Origin: Asterias amurensis | Lineage: Eukaryota; Echinodermata; Asteroidea; Forcipulatida; Asteriidae | Direction: 5' to 3' | DNA length: 64,000 nt | Assembly: GCF_032118995.1 (NCBI RefSeq) | Contig: NC_092665.1 | Coordinates: forward strand, 8,055,501 to 8,119,500 | Shown here: piece after piece, positions 57,639 to 64,000 of the stretch | Layout: the number at the start of each line of letters is the position of its first letter | How positions within the stretch are numbered: position 1 is the stretch's first letter | The notes under the pieces: model-generated | Seen by the model: the letters and a program-made list of their open reading frames with translations, nothing else | What the model was told of the DNA's origin: nothing | The model's database searches: none | Made by a program: the position numbers and the translations under genes

Positions 57639-60600
57639 TTACTTTTCATCATGACATCTGTTTTCAATTCCTCGTTCCAATCTGTACAACTTGCAGACAT
57701 GTTGAACACTGGGTACCTTTGTGTAGATCTGTACCATGAAGTCCATATCCATTTCAATTGAAGTTGGCTGGAACTGTAAGATTCAAAGAGAAAGACTTAT
57801 CAAGAGTTGACAGAGCTTGCTCATACATTCAGTTTGCATAAATAGCACCAGGAAATGGCTTTAACATGTCTAACTTTTCATTGGAACATCTTGAGTTTGG
57901 ACTTCTTTGTTGCATCTTCTGTAGGCGCTTTGTAACCTTGGGAAAAAGGCGCCTCATATAAATGCTGATATGTATGTATGTAACTAGAATACACATGTTT
58001 GTTTTGAAAGCTGGATAAACTACATGTAGCCCCTCTCTGTAATTAGTAGAAATGCATAAACTTGGTGATATTTGTACAAAATGTAGGTGGTAGTTATACA
58101 TGTAGTTAATGGTTTGTGAGAATATCATGATAATTATATGATGATCAATATTTAATTTTGGGTTGAAGAAAGAAAAAGGCTTGAGGTCTGTGACCTACGG
58201 ACTAACGTTCCAGAGGTTAAAGTCCCACTCTGGTCAATTTGTTTTTGCTGTTAATCAATTAACTTCTTATACCTTTTCACAAAGGAATAAAAGGGTAGCA
58301 AGGAGTTCTTAATCGGCCGTTTAAAACCAACAAGGTCGTTGCCATGTGATAAAAGCCCGAGCCGAAGGCCAGTGCCTTTACCACACGGCTACAACCCTGA
58401 AAGATTTTAAACGGCCGATTAAGAACGAATCACTACTCTTTTATTCCCATTCATACATGTATGTGCCCTTTTGTTAAAGTACAGAAAGAAAAAACAATTA
58501 TTAGACACTTTGACAATTAAAAATTCAAGGTTTGAAAAAAGAAATTCCAAAACTTTGCGAAAAATCTGTTTGGTGCGTGGGTTGTGTATACGCGCATTTA
58601 TAAATAGATTGTGGCTGTCACTAAACAGCTCCAACCGTTTAAACGTCCCCATATGATGCGCTCTCCACCATAGGAATCAGTCATGTAGTCGAGTCACCTA
58701 TTTCGAGTACGAGTCACAAGTCACTTGGTTCGAGTACGAGTCGCAAGTCACTTGGTTTGAGTCAGAGTTACAAGTCACTTGGTTCGAGTACTAGTCACAA
58801 GTCACTTGGTTTGAGTCAGAGTTACAAGTCACTTGGGTCGAGTACTAGTCACAAGTCACTTGGGTCGAGTACTAGTCACAAGTCACTTGGTTTGAGTCAG
58901 AGTTACAAGTCACTTGGTTCGAGTACGACTCACAAGTCACTTGGTTCGAGTACTAGTCACAAGTCACTTGGTTTGAGTCAGAGTTACAAGTCACTTGGTT
59001 CGAGTACGAGTCACAAGTCACTTGGTTCGAGTACTAGTCACAAGTCATTTGGGTCAAGTACGAGTCAAAAGTCACTTGGGTCAAGTCCGAGTCACAAGTC
59101 ACTTGGTTCGAGTACTAGTCACAAGTCATTTGGGTCAAGTACGAGTCAAAAGTCACTTGGGTCAAGTCCGAGTCACAAGTCACTTGGTTTGAATACGAGT
59201 CACAAGTCACTGGGTTCGAGTACTAGTCACAAGTCATAGGTTGGAGTTTGAGTCCGAGTCACTTGTTTAAATATTTAAATAATTAGAAAACTTTAACCGG
59301 TTCACCTATATCAGAACACTTGATTGAAAACCAAATGTCGGAAAACAAGAATTTGAAATTACAAAATAAAACACATATAATTCAAACAAAGTTCTGTACC
59401 TGCAGTTTAAATATCATTTCGGGTTTTACAAATACACAACATGTACTCCTTGTCCCAGAATATCTTCTAAAGATTTGAAATTGTTTTGTTTTCTTAGTTT
59501 ATTTTATATACATGTACATGTACAATGTAGGCCCCCTACTGATTTTATCATTTCAGTAGAAAGATAGGTATCCAACAAAGTTTTATGGTTTAGAGAAAGT
59601 AAACCTTTCTAAAATGAAACTGAAAAACTGCCAAATTACAGAAGGTTCTTGTTACACTTCAAGAAAACAAGTATTGGCTATGATGTGCTACATGTATGGT
59701 ATTTAACGTGCCCACACTGGTATCGTGCACAATAATGCTTTTACAAAGTTATATCCCAGCGGGCCGTACATATCTGCCATCTCTGTTGTCGTGATTGAGT
59801 TGGCCGCGAGTTGACGGTACAATTGAGTTGACAGCAAGGGACCGGCCATCTACACGATAATCACGAACAATTATTGCAAGACCATACGACAATGTACGCA
59901 CTTGTGCTAGACGTTAATATTCCGGCCAATACGATTGGATCATCGGAATTGTTTTAATTTTGTATTCAAAACTTAAGGTATGTTTTTTTCAAATACATGA
60001 CTCACAAGTCAAGTCCTAAAGGGACAAGTCCGAGTCATGATGGTCGAGGCCTAGTTCGAGTATTTTGACTCAAGTCAAGTCCCAGTCCCCGAAATTGTGA
60101 CTCGAGACGGACTCGAGTCATACAACACTGATAGGAATAGCGAAACTACCCGGGGTATTTATGAATGTGTAATAAACATACCTCAAACCACAAGCCATCA
60201 AGGTCAACCATCTTAAGTAAATGACCTGTTTGATTACAATGAATTCCAAGCCTTCCTTCTAACATGGCTGATGATTGGTGTGGATTATTCATAACTTCTT
60301 GTGTTGCATAAGATAGCAATAAAAAATCCAGCTCGGAGTCGTAATTGATGTCACTGATTCTCTGTATGTATAAAGCAATAAAAATAAAAAAGCTGCACGT
60401 TCTACACATCTCAAGCATAATATAGTCAACCATAGTAATCTTGATATGCCAAAGTAAAGAAGGTTCAGACAAAAAAATTTTTTTTTGATTTGAGTTGCCT
60501 TGTAAATTGCTTAAATCTATTTTAATATTCGGGCACAGATGTTAACTACAATACAATCCATTCATAAGTAGATTAAAGAGTGCCCATACAAGTATTCATT

Positions 60601-62015
60601 TTGTTCATCAATATTGAAATACACGTAATTTAGGTGATTACATAAAATACTCCAATGATTGCAAAGAATATTCAAATATCCAACAAGATGGTAGGTGTGT
60701 TTCAATTTGGTTTTGATAAATTGTACAACTTCAGTTAAAGACGGCATGATTGACAATCGTCTTAAACAAGCCAGGCAAGCTTTGTACACAACTGTCTTAA
60801 AGGCAGTGGACACTATTGGTAATTACTTAAAATAATTGTTAACATAAAAACCTTATCGGTAATGAGTGATCGAGAGCTGTTGATAATATAAAACATTGTG
60901 AGAAAAAACTCCTTTTGTAGTAATGTAGTTTTTGAGAAAGAAGTAATTTCTCACTAAAATATTTCAATTGAATTCAAGACATCTGAAAGCAAACAACTTG
61001 TGCGACAAGGGTGTTTTTTCGACCATTAGTCTCTCGCAACTTCAAATGACTAATTTAGTTTAAATTTCCACAGGTTTGTTTTTTATGCATATGTTGAGAT
61101 ACACTGAGTTGGAAGACAAGACAAAGGCAATGCACTAGTCCTAGTAATAACAACAATAGGATTGTTCAAAAAGGTCTACTTGCACAGTTTACTATGTTTA
61201 CACAGTTGAAATAAGTACAATACTCACGCTTTTATTTGAAAGACTGTCTCTCAAATTGAAGGAGCTGTTTTGTTTGACTATTCTCCCTGATGATGTTATC
61301 AAGATGCTGTCCTCTTCATCTTCTTTATCTTCCTCAGCATCAGGAGGAAGTAACCGATATGCCACACGTAACTCACTCTTACCATCATCTCTTGTATGAA
61401 ATGTACTCACACTAACAATCAAAATCAGAAAATCATTCATTACAGGCATTGACCCAAGGTCTGAGCGTTAAAAGGGTTAGGCTCTGATGTTAAAGGAACA
61501 CATTGCCTTGGATCGGACGAGTTGGTCTATGAAAAGCGTTTCAAACCGTTTGTTATGAAATGCATATGGTTAAAAAGATGTTTTAAAAGTAGAATATAAT
61601 GATCCACACAAGTATCACTCAAAATTGCACGGTTTTCATATTACATAGCGAACTAGCGCGGTCGGCCATTTATGGAAGTCAAAGTTTTGACTCCCATAAA
61701 TGGCAGCCCGTGTTTGTCGACGAGGTAAAACAAAAACCACGCAATTTCCAGGCATATTTGTGTAGATCATTGTATTCTACTTTTACATCTTTCTAACCAT
61801 ATCGATTTTATAACAAACGGTTGTAGGATGCTTTTCAAAGACCAACTCGACCGATTCGAGGCAACGTGTTCCTTCAATATCCCACTCGCAATAATTGATT
61901 TGACTTACATAAATTCACAATCACCGAGTTGTACAATCCTTTGTGAATCATCAAAATGAAAACAAGTTGTAGCGTTAAATGACCAAGTTTCCATTTCCAA
62001 GGGTCCGCTCTCAAC
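57639..62015 (-). CDS. DCAF17: DCAF17, C-terminal exons (5' part outside window)
   Basis: Substrate-receptor candidate for the CUL4-DDB1 ubiquitin ligase; the human gene is mutated in Woodhouse-Sakati syndrome. Exons in transcript order: 62015-61909, 61411-61228, 60361-60182, 57773-57639. All have GT-AG borders with phases 2, 0, 0, giving the last 201 residues and a TAA. Similarity to human DCAF17 as I recall it is clear: ITSSGRIVKQNSSFNL against VTASGRVVKKSFNL, DINYDSELDFLLLS against DYEDELDLLSV, LEGRLGIHCNQTGHLLK against AHLDFHCNEYGTLLK, and a WSFNATTCFHFDDSQRIVQL block. An acidic loop (AEEDKEDEEDS) lies between. Human DCAF17 is about 520 aa, so roughly 300 residues are encoded beyond 62015; I found none before the window edge. 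Confidence 0.85.
58305..58677. mobile_element. Foldback element, family H/I, interrupted copy (left part)
   Basis: Hairpin GAGTTCTTAATCGGCCGTTT with its inverse at 58405-58430, then sequence ending GCTCTCCACCATAGGAAT. The right remainder, AATAGCGAAACTACC to about 60165, lies beyond the inserted hAT-like element. Confidence 0.65.
58678..60130. mobile_element. 1.45-kb hAT-like element carrying a satellite
   Basis: Starts CAGTCATGTAGTCGAGTCAC and ends with the near-inverse GACTCGAGTCATACAACACTG-type terminus. It is flanked by a perfect 8-bp duplication ATAGGAAT (58670-58677 and 60131-60138). The left 560 bp is a tandem array of the 18-bp motif GAGTCACAAGTCACTTGG. The rest is non-coding; no transposase was seen. 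It lies inside a foldback element in a DCAF17 intron. Confidence 0.85.
58690..59240. repeat. 18-bp satellite (GAGTCACAAGTCACTTGG)n inside the hAT-like element
   Basis: About 30 units, with interchange of GTTCGAGTAC and GTTTGAGTCAG between units. The open frame reading SHKSLGSST is an artefact of an 18-bp period. Confidence 0.9.
60797..61135. mobile_element. TTAA-flanked MITE, family A
   Basis: Left end TTAAAGGCAGTGGACACT; the right end is diverged. DCAF17 intron between 61228 and 60361. Confidence 0.8.
61490..61877. mobile_element. TTAA-flanked MITE, family D, copy 5
   Basis: Palindrome with the CATTGCCTTGGATCGGACG terminus and its inverse, centre AAAGTTTTGACTCCCATAAA. It fills most of the DCAF17 intron between 61909 and 61411. 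Confidence 0.88.
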
Positions 62016-62486
62016 CTGTTTGTGTCACAAACAACATATTCCAATATCAGAACAAAAACTGTATACAATGTAGAGTCCCAAAATGAGCACTCTCTGGTTT
62101 ACAAATGTTAATTGAAATATTATTTAGCTATGATTTCACAAGAACAACAGGATCAGCCAACTCATGAAGGCTCAAATTTCAAAGAGTTGCTTTAGCACAA
62201 AAAGTAGCTAAGCAACCAAATTATGCTTACTAGAAAAAGGTTACCAGCAAAACTACCATATTATGAGTACAACTTGTGACTCCAGGTTTTCTGTTTATTT
62301 CTGCTATTAAGCAGAAAAATTGTTAAGCATTTTGTTGTGCTTAATCAGCTCTATGTTTTACTGGATTTATCTACCTAACAATTTGCAATCAACATTTGTT
62401 AATATTTGTCTACTTATTTTTTACTGCAACAGTTTTTATCAAAAATTATGCACTGCACGATGATACTCTTAAAATTGTTTTGAAAC

Positions 62487-63033
62487 TTAAAGGCACTGGG
62501 GTTAATTTCACAAAGAGTTAAGACTAGTCCTAACTTAGGACTAGTCATAAGGGATATACAAATTGCATAGATAGTCCTAAGTTAGGACGAGTAGCTGGAC
62601 CTAACTCGAGATAAGACTAGTCCTAACTCTTTGTGAAATCAACCCCTGGACACCTTTGACAATTCTCAAAGACCAGGTCTTCTCACGTGGTGTATCTCAA
62701 CATACGCACAAATAACAAACCTGTGAAAATTTGAACTCAATTGGTTGTTGAAGTTGCAAGATAATAACCAGGGAAAAACACCCTTGTCACACAAAGTTGT
62801 GTGCTTTTAGATGCTTGATTTCAAGCTGAAAATCTTATTCTGAGGTCTCAAAATCAAATACAAATATTTAAGTGAAAAATTACTTCCTTCTAGAAAACTA
62901 CATTACTTCAGAGAGAGCCGTTTCTCGCAATGTTTTATACTAAATGAATGAACAGCTCTCTATTGAACATTACCAAGTAGGTTGTTGTGCTAACAATTAT
63001 TTTGAGTACAAATTACCAGTCCAATGCTTTTAA
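62487..63033. mobile_element. TTAA-flanked family A MITE with nested insertion
   Basis: Outer TTAAAGGCACTGG begins at 62487, is interrupted at 62497-62648 and continues at GGACACCTTTGACAATTC to TTAA at 63033. Confidence 0.75.
62497..62648. mobile_element. 150-bp MITE with GGGGTTAATTTCACAAAG ends
   Basis: Ends GGGGTTAATTTCACAAAGAG and its inverse, plus repeated inner GACTAGTCCTAACTTAGGAC. A CTGG word flanks both sides. Nested in a family A MITE. Confidence 0.75.
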
Positions 63034-64000
63034 AACAGGGGCTACATGATGCTCTGAAATATATACTTATTACATTCTTCTAAAAGGAAAAAGGAAACTG
63101 AGAAAAAATATACAGGTCTCTTACATGTACCTCACGTTAAAACATGGTAAAAACACTCCTTGTGACCTCATCTATTTAATATGGAATTACCTGTAAAGAT
63201 GCATGGAGCTAACGCTAAAGCACCCCAAAACTTGACAACTTTGCACTAAAGATGGCCTCAATTGTGACTTTAGAAAACCGTTCATAAGGCACACAGCCAA
63301 TGATTTAATTTCCAATAGATTTGTGATTTGGGGATTTTTCCTTCATTTAGAGGCAAAGCGATTTCTTGGCTCGGGTTGGTTTAACATCGATCAACATGTC
63401 AAAAGTTGTACATCCATCCACACATCAAAAATTCAACTAAAACACACTCACATGACAATGTGTAAACAAAGCTTCTCTCTGGTTGCATGCAGTGTCGTAT
63501 AATGTGCGTGTACCAATTCAACATGCATATATCTGTTTCAACAGGATATTGGCCATTATCCACTTTCATTTCATCAAATCAAAACATCTCCATAGTATGT
63601 CACTCACATTAAAAGCAAAGCTTTTATTATTCCCGATTTATAAACAATAATAAAAGTTTGCTTGCGTGTGTGTGTACTGTCAAAGTGTTGGACGCCCTTT
63701 GTTTTTAGCCGTTGATGACGTCAAGGGGTCATTGCATATCATTATCATAGATAAGCAGTTTTTGACTCTCCGCTGAAAAAGTTGCGCGAAGCAGTGCTTT
63801 TTGGACTTTTGAATTATTTATTACTAAATGCAATTTTTTTAGCGTAAAATGGTTATAAACAGGAGTCTTAGATGTATATTTGGCCATAAAAAGGTAATAG
63901 TTACAATATTGAGAGCATCCTGTAGCCACTCTTTAAGGTTGATAAAAGGAAAGGACCCAAATCAACCATAATACATGTATTAAGATAATTTACTGAAATA

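Larger units (their letters stand above)
62016..64000. other. Probable DCAF17 intron, to window end
   Basis: Holds a TGGGCCCAA-family fragment (about 62165-62360) and a family A MITE with a second MITE inside it (62487-63033). From 63034 to 64000 I see no exon with DCAF17 resemblance and no other gene. Confidence 0.4.

Noticed and set aside
58757-59239. 160-codon frame reading SHKSLGSST repeats
   Set aside because: The 18-bp satellite of the hAT-like element is naturally open; there is no other protein feature.

Overview
The window is animal nuclear DNA: every recognisable gene is split into short GT-AG exons and most of the sequence is repeats. The gene set (a NIT-domain guanylyl cyclase, a divergent Gs-type G-protein alpha subunit, an MS4A-like four-helix membrane protein and DCAF17) points to a marine invertebrate deuterostome. 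Several repeat families resemble ones I associate with echinoderm, especially sea-star, genomes. That is recall, not a search.

Layout. 1-3.6 kb: degenerate tandem satellite with a hAT-like element and a TTAA-flanked MITE inserted. 3.9-10.8 kb, minus strand: complete 10-exon NIT guanylyl cyclase gene (661 aa). 10.9-20.3 kb: repeats, a 770-bp foldback element with tandem-repeat arms, a Tx1-like LINE fragment, and a 27-bp minisatellite ending about 80 bp before the next start codon. 20.4-34.0 kb, plus strand: Gs-like G alpha gene with 11 common exons and two alternative terminal exons, giving two C-termini (376 or 377 aa). 34-41.8 kb: no recognised gene; SINE, foldbacks, 57-87 bp palindromic micro-elements with 9-bp target duplications, a tandemly repeated tRNA-like block and a 2-kb array of palindromic 41-bp units. 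41.8-52 kb, plus strand: MS4A-like gene of 7 coding exons (264 aa); a CR1/L2-like LINE lies in an intron, and its stop codon lies inside a 28-bp minisatellite that also encodes its PPxY motif. 52-57.6 kb: repeats. 57.6-62.0 kb, minus strand: last four coding exons (about 201 aa) of DCAF17; the 5' part lies beyond the right edge.

The cyclase and G alpha genes are divergently oriented, and the families act in cGMP and cAMP signalling respectively. That is a neighbourhood observation, not proof of a shared pathway. MS4A-like and DCAF17 are tail to tail. All exon borders were read by hand from splice consensus, reading phase and family similarity, without transcript data. The most interesting signals are the duplicated G alpha terminal exon, the MS4A stop codon and PPxY motif inside a minisatellite, the palindromic micro-elements with a natural empty site, and a hAT-like element carrying its own satellite inside another element.
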